Shown here in pieces: positions 37,889 through 46,707 of a stretch of DNA of 64,000 nt. Both the position numbers and the translations under genes were made by a program. How positions within the stretch are numbered: the first letter of the stretch is position 1; the number at the start of each line of letters is the position of its first letter. The DNA is from Mycolicibacterium phocaicum (GTDB lineage: Bacteria > Actinomycetota > Actinomycetes > Mycobacteriales > Mycobacteriaceae): NCBI RefSeq assembly GCF_010731115.1, contig NZ_AP022616.1, positions 1 through 64,000 of the forward strand, in the 5' to 3' direction. Under the pieces are notes generated by a model. That model was not told the DNA's origin. It saw only the letters and a program-made list of their open reading frames with translations, and did no database searches.

Positions 37889-38473
37889 TCAGCGCACCAG
37901 GCGGGCGGCGACCTGGGCGTAGATCTCGCCCAGTTTGTGTGGATCGCGGTGGGTGCGCGACGGGAACCACCGACAGACGTCGACGCACAGTGACGATATC
38001 GCCATGACGACGTCGTCGAGGTTGTCGACGTGGAATTCGCCTGTCGCCATACCGGTTTCGATGATGTTGGCGATCACGGCGGTGACCTGGTGGCGCAGTG
38101 GGGCGATGGTGCGGTAGTGGGCCGGGGTCAGCCCGTGCAGTTCGTATTGCACGACCCTGGCCTGCTTGCTGTTCTCCGCATGCCAGGCGGCGAAGGCAGC
38201 GACCACCGTGTGGAAGCGCTCGGCGCACGGTGCGCCGGCGTCATCGGTGGCACGCAGCGTCGCCAGCAGGCTGCCGTGCCCTTCCAGGGCGATGGCGTAG
38301 AGCAGCTCTTCCTTCGAGCGGTAATGCGGGTACATGGCCGTCGCGCTCATGTTGAGGCGTTTGGCGATCTGGCGGGTCGAGCTGCCGCCGTAGCCGGACT
38401 CGGCGAACGCCTCGATGGCCGCCCGCCGGATGCGCTCGGCGGCGGCCGAGTCGGTCGTCCGGTCGGTCTTCAT
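37889..38473 (-). CDS. TetR/AcrR-family regulator
   Basis: Repressor of 194 residues. The HTH is GGSSTRQIAKRLNMSATAMYPHYRSKEELLYAI. C-terminal helices (FHTVVAAFAAWHAENSKQARVVQYELHGL) form the ligand domain; this subtype is frequent beside fadE genes. ATG 38473 begins MKTDRTTDSAAAERIRR. It is divergent from the large acyl-CoA dehydrogenase gene with an inverted repeat between, so it probably represses that gene and itself. Confidence 0.85.
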   Translation of the reverse strand: MKTDRTTDSAAAERIRRAAIEAFAESGYGGSSTRQIAKRLNMSATAMYPHYRSKEELLYAIALEGHGSLLATLRATDDAGAPCAERFHTVVAAFAAWHAENSKQARVVQYELHGLTPAHYRTIAPLRHQVTAVIANIIETGMATGEFHVDNLDDVVMAISSLCVDVCRWFPSRTHRDPHKLGEIYAQVAARLVR

Positions 38474-38522
38474 GTGCAGGTGATCGTACACACAGTTGAC
38501 ACAGACCCGACCGATAGGCGAT

Positions 38523-38557
38523 ATTAGCAATCGCTTAGGAAATGAGCGACTGCTAAT
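38523..38557. promoter_or_regulatory. TetR operator candidate for divergent fadE/tetR pair
   Basis: Arms ATTAGCAATCGCT (38523-38535) and AGCGACTGCTAAT (38545-38557) are inverted repeats with one mismatch and a 9-base spacer. The site lies 28 bases before the fadE GTG and 49 before the tetR ATG. Confidence 0.65.
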
Positions 38558-38585
38558 GTCTGGCTGCATTGGAAGGTAGAACCCA

Positions 38586-40361
38586 GTGACTGATTTCATG
38601 TCTCGGCGCGACCTGGACTTCTTGCTGTACGAGTGGCTTGACGTCGTCGAGCTCACCAAGCACGAGCACTTCGCCGAGCACTCGCGGGACACCTTCGACG
38701 CCGTCCTCGACCTGAGCGCCGACATCGCCACCAAGCGCTTCGCGCCGCACAACAAGAAGGCCGACCACAACCCGCCGTTCGTCGACGAGAGCGGCAAGGT
38801 GGTGCTGATCGACGAGATCAAGCAGGCGCTGGACGACTTCAACGGGGCGGGTCTGATGGCCAGCTCGTTCGACGAGCGCGTCGGCGGCATGCAGCTGCCC
38901 AACGTGGTCGCGCAGTCGTCGGCCGCGTTCTTCCGGGCCGCGAACCCCGCCACCTTCTCGTACGCGTTCCTGACCGTCGGCAATGCCAACCTGCTGACCG
39001 AGTACGGCACCGACGAGCAGATCGACACCTGGGTCCGCCCGATGCTCGAGGGCCGCTACTTCGGCACGATGTGCCTCTCCGAGCCGGATGCCGGCTCGTC
39101 GCTCGCCGACATCAGCACCAAGGCCACCAAGGCGGCGGACGGCACCTACCGGGTCACCGGCACCAAGATGTGGATCACCGGTGGTGACCACGAGTTGTCC
39201 GAGAACATCGTGCACCTGGTTCTGGCCAAGGTTCCGGGCGGCGGCCCCGGTGTGAAGGGCATCTCGCTGTTCATCGTGCCGAAGTTCCTGACCGATGGCA
39301 CCCGCAACGACGTCGCGCTCGTCAGCCTCAACCACAAGATGGGCAACCACGGCACGACCAACGCCCTGCTGAACTTCGGTGACGGCAGCCACCAGCCCAC
39401 CGACGAGCCCGGCGCCGTCGGCTACCTCGTGGGCGAGGAGCACCGCGGTCTGGCCTACATGTTCCACATGATGAACGAGGCTCGCGTGGCCGTCGGCTCC
39501 ATGGCCACCGCCATCGGCTACGCCGGCTACCTCACCTCGCTGGAGTACGCCAAGGTGCGCACCCAGGGCCGTCCGGTCGGTGACAAGGATCCGTCGCGCG
39601 CACAGGTCGCGATCATCGAGCACGCCGACGTCAAGCGCATGCTGCTGGCCCAGAAGTCTTACGTGGAAGGCGCTTTGGCGCTCGGCCTGTACTGCGCACG
39701 GCTCGTCGACCAGATCAAGATCCTCACCGGTGCCGAACGTGACGAGGCCGAGCTGATGCTCGAGGTCCTCACCCCGATCGCCAAGAGCTGGCCGTCGCAG
39801 TGGTGCCTGGAAGCCAACAACCTCGGCATCCAGATCCACGGCGGTTACGGCTACACCACCGAGTACGACGTCGAGCAGCAGTACCGGGACAACCGCCTGA
39901 ACGCCATTCACGAAGGCACGCACGGCATTCACGGCATCGACCTGCTCGGCCGCAAGGTCGTCATGCAGGGCGGCGCCGGCCTGACGCTGCTGCAGAAGCG
40001 GATCAACGACACCGTCCAGACCGCGCTGCAGTCGGAGGCCACCGCCGGCTACGCGCGGGAACTGCAGGCGCAGACCGAGCGTCTGGCCGAGGTCACCGCG
40101 ACGCTGTGGGCTGCCGGTGATCCCGAGACCACCCTGGCCAACTCGACCGCGTACCTGGAGGCCGCCGGCCACATCGTGATGGCCTGGATCTGGCTGGAGC
40201 AGCTCAATGCCGCCGGCGGTAACACCGGCAACTTCTACGACGGGAAACGTGCTGCCGCGCAGTACTTCTTCCGTTACGAGCTGCCGAAGGTGACGACCCA
40301 GCTGGACCTGCTGGCCAGCCTGGACCGCACCACGGTCGAGGCACAGGTCGACTGGTTCTGA
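38586..40361 (+). CDS. large acyl-CoA dehydrogenase (C-terminally extended type)
   Basis: FAD enzyme of 591 residues that oxidises acyl-CoA to enoyl-CoA. FAD/substrate loops: LSEPDAGSSLADI and GTKMWITGGDH; catalytic Glu in NAIHEGTHGIHGIDLLGRK (H-E-G-T). HGGYGYTTEYDVEQQYRDNR is the usual dimer helix. The length and C-terminal extension of about 130 residues match the large FadE/DmdC-like class, often acting on long chains. GTG 38586 has GGAAGGTAGA nearby; ATG 38598 (MSRRDLDF) is possible. Regulated by the divergent TetR. Confidence 0.9.
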   Translation: MTDFMSRRDLDFLLYEWLDVVELTKHEHFAEHSRDTFDAVLDLSADIATKRFAPHNKKADHNPPFVDESGKVVLIDEIKQALDDFNGAGLMASSFDERVGGMQLPNVVAQSSAAFFRAANPATFSYAFLTVGNANLLTEYGTDEQIDTWVRPMLEGRYFGTMCLSEPDAGSSLADISTKATKAADGTYRVTGTKMWITGGDHELSENIVHLVLAKVPGGGPGVKGISLFIVPKFLTDGTRNDVALVSLNHKMGNHGTTNALLNFGDGSHQPTDEPGAVGYLVGEEHRGLAYMFHMMNEARVAVGSMATAIGYAGYLTSLEYAKVRTQGRPVGDKDPSRAQVAIIEHADVKRMLLAQKSYVEGALALGLYCARLVDQIKILTGAERDEAELMLEVLTPIAKSWPSQWCLEANNLGIQIHGGYGYTTEYDVEQQYRDNRLNAIHEGTHGIHGIDLLGRKVVMQGGAGLTLLQKRINDTVQTALQSEATAGYARELQAQTERLAEVTATLWAAGDPETTLANSTAYLEAAGHIVMAWIWLEQLNAAGGNTGNFYDGKRAAAQYFFRYELPKVTTQLDLLASLDRTTVEAQVDWF

Positions 40362-40385
40362 TCGCCGGTACCTTCCGGAAGTAGA

Positions 40386-40417
40386 CGTCGGACCCGAGGT
40401 TCTCCTCGGGTCCGACG
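40386..40417. terminator. hairpin terminator between convergent genes
   Basis: Exact 14-base arms 40386-40399 and 40404-40417 around a TTCT loop. It separates the fadE gene from the reverse-strand phosphoesterase gene and can stop transcription from both sides. No long T-tract follows. Confidence 0.75.
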
Positions 40418-40429
40418 GTCGTTTCTGGG

Positions 40430-42715
40430 CTATGGCACGACCGGTGGCGTGCCCCAGAAGTCGTTGAGCGGCACGGCGTAGGCGTCGTTGTCGGTCAGCG
40501 GCTCCAGCTTCAGTGAGTCCTCGATGGTGCGCAGCAGGCTGTAGTGATTGGCGTAGCTGGTGTCGGTGAAGTTCCCCGAACGCATCCCGGCGCTGACCGC
40601 GCCCGGAGACGGAATCACCACGGTGACAACACGATTGCCGCCGTTGCCGAAGCCCAGTGACAGGTTGTCGGTGTCTTCGTCGAACGTGACGACGATGGCC
40701 GACTTCTGTGTCGGATCGTTCCACACCGCCGAATTCAGAATGGTCGGGATGGTCTGCGCAGCGAACTGGTCGGCCGCCTTGACGTTGTACTGGTGGTTGG
40801 TGAGCAGTGCGCCGATGTAGTTGAGGACGCCCTGGACCGAGTCGATGGGGCCTTCGCCGTTGTTGGCCTCGTTGGCCGCGAACCACGCGAAGTTCGGTGT
40901 GGTGGCCGATGACGAGAGATCGGTCGCCAGCTGGGTCAGCGGGTGGAGGTGAGCGGTGGCGCGGGCCTGGTCGTTGTAGATGTCGCGGTACGCCAGGAAC
41001 GGCAACTGGTCGGGCGCGTAATCGCTGGTCGACACGTAGGGGCCGGCCGCGGACATGCCCTGGGCATACCCGGCCCACGTCTTGCCGGCACTTTCGATTC
41101 TGTCGGCGAGGTTTGTGGCGTCGATGCAGTTCGTCGCGCAGTTGTAGCTGAGTCCGAAGTCGGAGCCGCCGAGGATCGGGTAGTAGTTCGGATCACTCGG
41201 ATGGGTCAGCGCGTAGTAGTTGGCCGCGACGCCGTAGGTGTCGATCAGGCTGTTGAGATACGGCGCATTGGGGCTGCCGACGATGTCCTTGTAGCCCTTG
41301 TTCTCCAGATAGACCATGAACACGTGGTCGAGCGCGCCGACCGTGGACTTCGGCGGGGTGGGCGGCGGCGGGGTGGGGAGCGCAGCTCCCACCGTGAACG
41401 ACAGGTCGTCGGCGAACGCGTTGTTGTAGCCGCCGGTCAGCGGGTTCGAGTCCTTCAGCGTGACGACCACCTGCGCGGTGCGGGTGCTGACGGGGATGGT
41501 GCCTTCGGTGCTGCGTTCGAGCAGTCCGGTCTGGAACCAGCGTTCGAGGGGACCGACGGGCGCCACTTTGCCGACGCCCAGTTGCGTCCCGGTGGCGTCG
41601 AGGAACGTGACCTTGATCGACGCGGCCGAGGGGTCGATCATGGCGCCGCCCAGGAAGCCGCTCAGCTTGAACGGCATCGTGCCGGCATCGATGCCCGCGG
41701 CGGCGCCACTGAGATCGACTGTCTGGGTCAGCGTGGAGGTCGCGACATTGCCGCCGCCGAAGAACTGGGTGTCGCCCGGAGTGGGCCGATCGCTGGGGAA
41801 GTTGAAGATGGCCGGGAGTGTCGGCCCCGGCGTCGGCAGGCCCAACGGGAGCTGGCGCTTGGTGCCGTAGGGGATGACGGTCGGCGTGCCGGTGACGGTC
41901 CAGCCGGGGATGGACACCGTGCTGCCGCCGGACAGCGACGGGTCACCGAACTCGGCGCCGGGGTTGGTCAGCAGGTTCGGGCTCGTCACGTTCCAGGCGG
42001 AAACCACATGGGGTGGAAGGAGATTCGTCTCGATCTGCCTGCGTACCCAGGCCAGCACCGTCCACAGGGCGGGCGAATTGGCGGGCACGTTCGACGGCAG
42101 CGTCGACACCAGTGGCCGCAGTGCCACACCGATGAGTTGCTTTGCCGCGGTCACGATCTGGTTGATCGCGTTCGGTACGGACGGGGCCGATACGGTGGGC
42201 GTGACGACCGTCGCCAGCGGTACCGCCGCGACGCGGGTTACCGACGCCGTTGCGGGCACGGCCGAGGTCGCGGCGACCGCCGGTGTGCGGGAGTGACTGA
42301 CGGTGGCAGTGGGCCGCGTCTGGTCGGTCTTTGTTGTGGCGCTGAGGGATTCGCTGGGCGTCGCAGTGGGGGCGGCCTTGAGGGCACTGTCGGTGTGGCG
42401 GGTGGGGTTCGCGTCACGGTGCCTGCCGGCTGTCTCGGCGCTGTCACGGCTCTTGTTCTTGGGCTGCCGCTTGGGCTTCTGGCCTGACGGCGCCCAGTCG
42501 TCCGACGTCGAGGCCGGCGTTGCGTCGGGCGATGCCGCCGTCGCCGGGGTGGGCGCGTGTTTGGGCCCCGGCTTGCTGGGGGCCGCGGCTTGCGTGGCAT
42601 GCGCTGTGTCCGACGGCTCGGCGGAGGCGAATGCCTGTCCGGAGGTGACCGATACGCCGACTCCGAGAAATACTGCCAGGGCGCCGACCCGGCCGATGTA
42701 CCGTGAGCAACCCAT
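40430..42715 (-). CDS. secreted phosphoesterase (acid phosphatase/phospholipase C-like)
   Basis: Exported protein of 761 residues. The signal peptide (IGRVGALAVFLGVGVSVTSGQAFA, cleavage A-S-A) is followed by a Thr/Pro/Ala-rich linker of about 170 residues. A beta-rich middle domain comes next (LLTNPGAEFGDPSLSGG). The C-terminal phosphoesterase domain has DHVFMVYLENKGYKDIVG, ALTHPSDPNYYPILGG, IVVTFDEDTDN and TSYANHYSLLRTIEDSL, the Asp, Thr, Asn and His positions of the acid phosphatase/phospholipase C family. Probably acts outside the membrane; substrate unknown. Confidence 0.85.
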   Translation of the reverse strand: MGCSRYIGRVGALAVFLGVGVSVTSGQAFASAEPSDTAHATQAAAPSKPGPKHAPTPATAASPDATPASTSDDWAPSGQKPKRQPKNKSRDSAETAGRHRDANPTRHTDSALKAAPTATPSESLSATTKTDQTRPTATVSHSRTPAVAATSAVPATASVTRVAAVPLATVVTPTVSAPSVPNAINQIVTAAKQLIGVALRPLVSTLPSNVPANSPALWTVLAWVRRQIETNLLPPHVVSAWNVTSPNLLTNPGAEFGDPSLSGGSTVSIPGWTVTGTPTVIPYGTKRQLPLGLPTPGPTLPAIFNFPSDRPTPGDTQFFGGGNVATSTLTQTVDLSGAAAGIDAGTMPFKLSGFLGGAMIDPSAASIKVTFLDATGTQLGVGKVAPVGPLERWFQTGLLERSTEGTIPVSTRTAQVVVTLKDSNPLTGGYNNAFADDLSFTVGAALPTPPPPTPPKSTVGALDHVFMVYLENKGYKDIVGSPNAPYLNSLIDTYGVAANYYALTHPSDPNYYPILGGSDFGLSYNCATNCIDATNLADRIESAGKTWAGYAQGMSAAGPYVSTSDYAPDQLPFLAYRDIYNDQARATAHLHPLTQLATDLSSSATTPNFAWFAANEANNGEGPIDSVQGVLNYIGALLTNHQYNVKAADQFAAQTIPTILNSAVWNDPTQKSAIVVTFDEDTDNLSLGFGNGGNRVVTVVIPSPGAVSAGMRSGNFTDTSYANHYSLLRTIEDSLKLEPLTDNDAYAVPLNDFWGTPPVVP

Positions 42716-42869
42716 GGTCGTTCCCTCCGCCCGCGCGCTGTTGGCTGTCAGCGGTAACGGTAGAAAGAATTGACGCCGGATTTAGCATTTCCGCCTGGGA
42801 TACAGCTGGGAGTATCCGTAGAGTTTCCGGGGATTTGATGGCTGCCGATTGGTCGGTAGTCCCGCCGCG

Positions 42870-42904
42870 GGCCGCCACCCCGTCAGATCGACGGGGTGGC
42901 GGCC
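42870..42904 (-). terminator. hairpin terminator after secreted proline-rich gene
   Basis: Fifteen-base exact arms 42870-42884 and 42890-42904, loop AGATC, 12 bases past the end of the reverse-strand gene at 42917. Very GC-rich, with no T run. Confidence 0.75.
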
Positions 42905-42916
42905 GCTTGGTGCGTG

Positions 42917-43327
42917 CTAGAGGCGAATGAACGCACTGCCCTGCATGTCCCAGACGCCCCAAGCGCCCAGGTCAGGGTTCCAGACCACCTGCATACCGGT
43001 GGCCCAGTCCGGGAGCGCCGGTGCCGGTGGAGTACCCATCGGCGGGACCACCGGGACCAGGACCCACGACGGCGTCGCGGTGAACGGGATCCGGTCCTGC
43101 GGCATCGGGCCGCCGTGTCCCGGAGGCGGCAGGTAGCCGTGTCCCGGCGGGAGCGGATTGCCGGGTGTGCCGGCATTCACGCCAGGTCCCGTCATGCCGG
43201 GAACCGGCGGAGGCGGCGGCATCGGGGTGTGCGGATCTGCCTGCGCGAGGCCGGCGCCGACGCCGAGGCCCGCCAGACCAAGCATGCTGGTAGCGACTGC
43301 ACGCGCTGCGGTCTTCTTCAAGGTCAT
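42917..43327 (-). CDS. secreted proline-rich protein
   Basis: Exported protein of 136 residues. The signal sequence (AVATSMLGLAGLGVGAGLAQA) is followed by a Pro/Gly-rich segment (PMPPPPPVPG, LPPGHGYLPPPGHGG) and a short C-terminal motif VVWNPDLGAWGVWDMQGSAF. Similar small proteins with a W-x-x-x-W-G-V-W end are common in mycobacteria; function unknown. ATG 43327 has an AAGGAG site 8 bases upstream. Confidence 0.7.
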   Translation of the reverse strand: MTLKKTAARAVATSMLGLAGLGVGAGLAQADPHTPMPPPPPVPGMTGPGVNAGTPGNPLPPGHGYLPPPGHGGPMPQDRIPFTATPSWVLVPVVPPMGTPPAPALPDWATGMQVVWNPDLGAWGVWDMQGSAFIRL

Positions 43328-43462
43328 GGGTTGAACTCCTTGCGTGTGCTCGTGATGAAAGAGGAATCGCTCTTCCGCGCTGTCCCGCGGCAGAACAACT
43401 CCACGACCCCCGCAACACCAGATACCCGGGAGCGGACTCGCGAAACCACGCAATGTGGGGAG

Positions 43463-43807
43463 CTATGAATTGAATCGGCGCCGACCCGGCGCCAGATGCC
43501 CGTGCTGGGACAGGTCCGGCCACGGCGGGCGCCGCAGCAACGCAAGGCAGCCGATCGTCGCGGCCACCAGGCCCGTCACGACGCCGACCAACGCGATCCG
43601 GTCCGCATCGACGGCGGGCACCCAGGTCGTGCCGCTGTCGCGGATGACGAAGACGCCCAGTGGTTTTGCCGTCGTTCCGGTGCCGCCGTGACTGACCTTG
43701 GCGACGGGAATCACAGTCGATCCATCGGGCGTGTGGTACGGCTCGGCGAACACCCGCCCTGACGCGTCATCGGCGAACTGGTCGAGAAAAGCTTCCGGAT
43801 TCGGCAA
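43463..43807 (-). CDS. GerW/YtfJ-like protein with C-terminal membrane helix
   Basis: Protein of 114 residues. The first 70 residues (FAEPYHTPDGSTVIPVAKVSHGGTG) have the G-E/A-P-x-x-x-D-G-x-x-V-I-P-V-x-x-V pattern of the spore GerW (YtfJ) family, which also occurs in non-sporulating actinobacteria. A membrane helix follows (IALVGVVTGLVAATIGCLALL). TTG 43807 is backed by a GGAGG site 5 bases upstream. Function unknown. Confidence 0.65.
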   Translation of the reverse strand: MPNPEAFLDQFADDASGRVFAEPYHTPDGSTVIPVAKVSHGGTGTTAKPLGVFVIRDSGTTWVPAVDADRIALVGVVTGLVAATIGCLALLRRPPWPDLSQHGHLAPGRRRFNS

Positions 43808-43883
43808 CCTGGCCTCCGCATGGATCGGGCGTGGATGCTCGCCAGCGTAGGTCGATGCCCCGGTGAGTGCCAGACCTCCGCGG

Positions 43884-44381
43884 CTATGACCGGCCGGCTC
43901 GGCGGTTCAGCTGCCGGATGTGCCCGCACAACACGGTGGCGAAGGCGCACCACAGCGGATACAGCGCCAGTGGTGCGGCTCGCCCGCCGAGTGCGTCGAC
44001 GGCCCGCCGTGTCAGATCGGCGCTGCTCACCGTCAGCGCGGCGCTGACCACTGTCGCCGTGCCGAACCGGCGGCGGTTGAAGAACAACCAGGACCACGCG
44101 GCGTTGAGAACCAGGTTCAGTGCGAGCCCGTTCCGGTAGGCGTTTCGCTCGATGGCGCGGCCGGTTGCCCCCAATTCGTCGATCGTGGCGCCCGACACCA
44201 CCGCGATGTCCGCGTACAGCGCCGGCCAGACCACCGGGAATACCTGACGCGGCGGTTGATAGGCCGGCTTGCGCAGCTGCGCATACCAACTCGATCGGAC
44301 CGCCGGCGTTGTTGCCGCGCCGCCGGCCGCCGCGGTGGCAACGGCCGCGAGTCCGGTGACCAGCAAGGTGGTGATGCGCAT
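43884..44381 (-). CDS. tspO: TspO/MBR-family protein
   Basis: Five-helix outer- or inner-membrane tryptophan-rich sensory protein, 165 residues. Conserved marks: WYAQLRKPAYQPPRQVFPVVWPALY (the P-x-W-x-P-P loop region and W-P), ALNLVLNAAWSWLFF and LYPLWCAFATVLC. TspO binds and may degrade porphyrins. It lies downstream of photolyase on the same strand (gap about 110 bases), fitting light or oxidative stress response. Confidence 0.88.
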   Translation of the reverse strand: MRITTLLVTGLAAVATAAAGGAATTPAVRSSWYAQLRKPAYQPPRQVFPVVWPALYADIAVVSGATIDELGATGRAIERNAYRNGLALNLVLNAAWSWLFFNRRRFGTATVVSAALTVSSADLTRRAVDALGGRAAPLALYPLWCAFATVLCGHIRQLNRRAGRS

Positions 44382-44492
44382 GAAAAACCTTCCTTCAACA
44401 CATGAAAACAGCTATGGCACTGGCCAATTCACATACCCGGAATTCGATGCCGCCACACCCCCGCGCTCCGCACGGTTTTCGCTGATTGCGGA

Positions 44493-45848
44493 CTACGTGC
44501 CGCGGCCGCTGAGTGCTTGATAGCGCCGGAGGGCTTCGGCACGTTCTTCGCCGTGATCGACGATCGCCGCCGGGTAGTCCGCCGGGCGCGATCCAGATTT
44601 GAGGTGGGCGTCGGCGGCGTCGGCCAACTCGGGAACCCAGCGGCGGACGTAGGCGCCGGTGGGGTCGAATTTCTGCCCCTGCGCTGTCGGATTGAAGACC
44701 CGGAAGTACGGCGCGGCATCGGTGCCGCTGCCCGCGCACCATTGCCAGCCATGCTGGTTGTTGGCGATGTCGGCGTCGACGAGCTGCTCCATGAACCAGC
44801 GGGCCCCCCACTGCCACGGCAGGTGCAGGTCTTTGACCAGAAAGGACGCCGCGATCATCCGTACCCGGTTGGGCATGAAACCGGTCTGCCGCAGTTGCCG
44901 CATGCCGGCATCGACGAATGGAAACCCGGTCTGTCCGGCCTTCCAGGCTTCGAAGAGTCGCTCGGCCTCGTCGTCGGCATCGGTCTCGATGGCGTCGAAG
45001 TCACGGTTCCAGTTGTGCCAGGCGCTGTCCGGCCAGCGGTGCAGCACCGCGGCGTAGAAGTCACGAAAAGCGAGCTGGCGCAAGTACGCGGTGTGGCTGC
45101 CGTGGTTCAGGTCGAGATCGGCGGCCATGGTGCGCGGGTGAATGGTGCCGAACTTCAGGTGCACCGACATCTGACTGGTGCCGTCGACACCGGGCAGATC
45201 GCGCTGTTCGGCATAGTCATCGAGGCCCGCGTCGACGAATCGCCGCCACTGCCGCAGCGCCGCCTCCTCGCCGCCGGCGAAGCCCGGCAGGGCACCGGTG
45301 TCCGGGATGTCCACCGGTTCGGCGGCCGTGGCAGCCAGGCTGCCCGGATCGATCCACTGTGCCGACTGCGCCCCGGTGCCGGCCGGTTGCCGCCAACCGT
45401 GATCACGCCAGCGCCGAAAGAAGGGCGTGAAGACCCGGTAGGGGCTGTCGTCGTCTTTGGTGACCCTTCCCGGCGAGACCAGGTACGGGGAGCCCGTGGG
45501 AATCAGCGGAATGCCGTCCAGGGCGTCCTGCACCCGGCGGTCACGGCGCCGGCCGAAAGGGGAGAAGTCTGCCGAGACATGCACGGCACCGGCGCCGATC
45601 TCGTTGGCGATCAGCGGAATTCGCTCTTCCGGGCGGCCGCGGGTGATCAGCAGCCGGCCGTCGAGCTCGGCGCGCAGCTGCCGCAGACAGTCGCCCAGGA
45701 ACTGCAGTCGGCGCGGGCCCGGCGACGCCTCGAGGCGCGGGTCGAGCACAAAGCACCCGAGTACGTCACGGTCCTGGTCGATCGCGGCGGCCAGCGCCGG
45801 CAGGTCATGCAGCCGCAGGTCGCGACGGAACCACAGTAGGGATGGCAT
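44493..45848 (-). CDS. phrB: deoxyribodipyrimidine photo-lyase
   Basis: Class I CPD photolyase, 451 residues; repairs cyclobutane dimers using FADH- and blue light. The N-terminal alpha/beta domain (LLWFRRDLRLHDLPAL) and helical FAD domain are intact: TSQMSVHLKFGTIHPR, LAFRDFYAAVLHRWPDSAWH, FPFVDAGMRQLRQTGFMPNRVRM, NNQHGWQWCAGSGTDAAPYFRVFNP. Those residues form the FAD pocket and the electron-transfer Trp path. ATG 45848 begins MPSLLWFRRDL. Confidence 0.95.
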   Translation of the reverse strand: MPSLLWFRRDLRLHDLPALAAAIDQDRDVLGCFVLDPRLEASPGPRRLQFLGDCLRQLRAELDGRLLITRGRPEERIPLIANEIGAGAVHVSADFSPFGRRRDRRVQDALDGIPLIPTGSPYLVSPGRVTKDDDSPYRVFTPFFRRWRDHGWRQPAGTGAQSAQWIDPGSLAATAAEPVDIPDTGALPGFAGGEEAALRQWRRFVDAGLDDYAEQRDLPGVDGTSQMSVHLKFGTIHPRTMAADLDLNHGSHTAYLRQLAFRDFYAAVLHRWPDSAWHNWNRDFDAIETDADDEAERLFEAWKAGQTGFPFVDAGMRQLRQTGFMPNRVRMIAASFLVKDLHLPWQWGARWFMEQLVDADIANNQHGWQWCAGSGTDAAPYFRVFNPTAQGQKFDPTGAYVRRWVPELADAADAHLKSGSRPADYPAAIVDHGEERAEALRRYQALSGRGT

Positions 45849-45929
45849 CGGTCCATCTTCTATGAACCGGCGGAACCACCGCGGGCGGATTCACGTGCTC
45901 CGCTGCGCTCGTGTCGATACGGTACGGAC

Positions 45930-46697
45930 ATGGTGGATTTCGCCCTCCGGTCCTGCGGACTCCGCGGCCATGCCACGTTCGCCCCGGATGAACCGGAGCT
46001 GGCCGCCCGTCTGCACGTGCAGACCCCGGTCGGTGAGGCGTGGCGATGCCTGCGGTGTGAGACGTTCGTCGTCGGCCCGCCACGCGGGAAGGGGCCGGCG
46101 GAATCGGCACCCGAAGTTCCGCGCGGCCGGCTGCTGCGCGACCGCGTGCTGATGCGGGTGCTGGCCGTCGAGCGCGTGTTTCGATTCCTGCTGTTGGCCG
46201 CGATGTCCTACGGCGTCTTCAGGGTGCGGGCGGCACGCGTGCACCTGCGGGACATGTTCGAGAAGGACCTGCCTTTGCTGCGGCCGCTGGCGGACCAGAT
46301 CGGCTGGAACATCGATGGCTCGAAGATCATTCGGCATATCAACGATGCCTTCACCATGTCGGGCACGACCCTGTTGTGGATCGGGATCGGCATCGCGGTG
46401 TATGCGCTGATCGAGTTGGTGGAAGCCGTTGGGCTGTGGGGGATGTGGCGCTGGGGAGAGTACTTCGCGGTGGTGGCCACCGGTATCTTCCTGCCACTGG
46501 AGATTTACGAGCTGACCGAGAAGGTCACCGCGTTGCGGGTGGCGATGCTGCTGGTGAACATCATCGCCGTGTTGTGGTTGTTGTGGAGCAAGAGGCTGTT
46601 CGGCCTCAACGGCGGTGGTGCGGCGTACCGCCGGGAGCACGAGACCGAGAGCCTGATGAGCGTCGAGCGGGCAGGCCTGGCGACGACCGCGCCTTGA
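45930..46697 (+). CDS. DUF2127 membrane protein with N-terminal Cys-rich segment
   Basis: Membrane protein of 255 residues. Residues 1-65 hold Cys/His groups (RSCGLRGHATF and EAWRCLRCETFVVG) that resemble a degenerate zinc ribbon. The rest has four helices of DUF2127, including LWIGIGIAVYALIELVEAVGLWGM and EYFAVVATGIFLPLEIYELTEKV. Function unknown. Divergent from photolyase with an 81-base gap. Confidence 0.78.
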   Translation: MVDFALRSCGLRGHATFAPDEPELAARLHVQTPVGEAWRCLRCETFVVGPPRGKGPAESAPEVPRGRLLRDRVLMRVLAVERVFRFLLLAAMSYGVFRVRAARVHLRDMFEKDLPLLRPLADQIGWNIDGSKIIRHINDAFTMSGTTLLWIGIGIAVYALIELVEAVGLWGMWRWGEYFAVVATGIFLPLEIYELTEKVTALRVAMLLVNIIAVLWLLWSKRLFGLNGGGAAYRREHETESLMSVERAGLATTAP

Positions 46698-46707
46698 GCA
46701 GTCCGGG

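Noticed and set aside
38553..41078. 841-residue open frame antisense to the acyl-CoA dehydrogenase
   Set aside because: The forward strand encodes a complete enzyme with motifs; the antisense frame has no recognisable domain and low-complexity composition.
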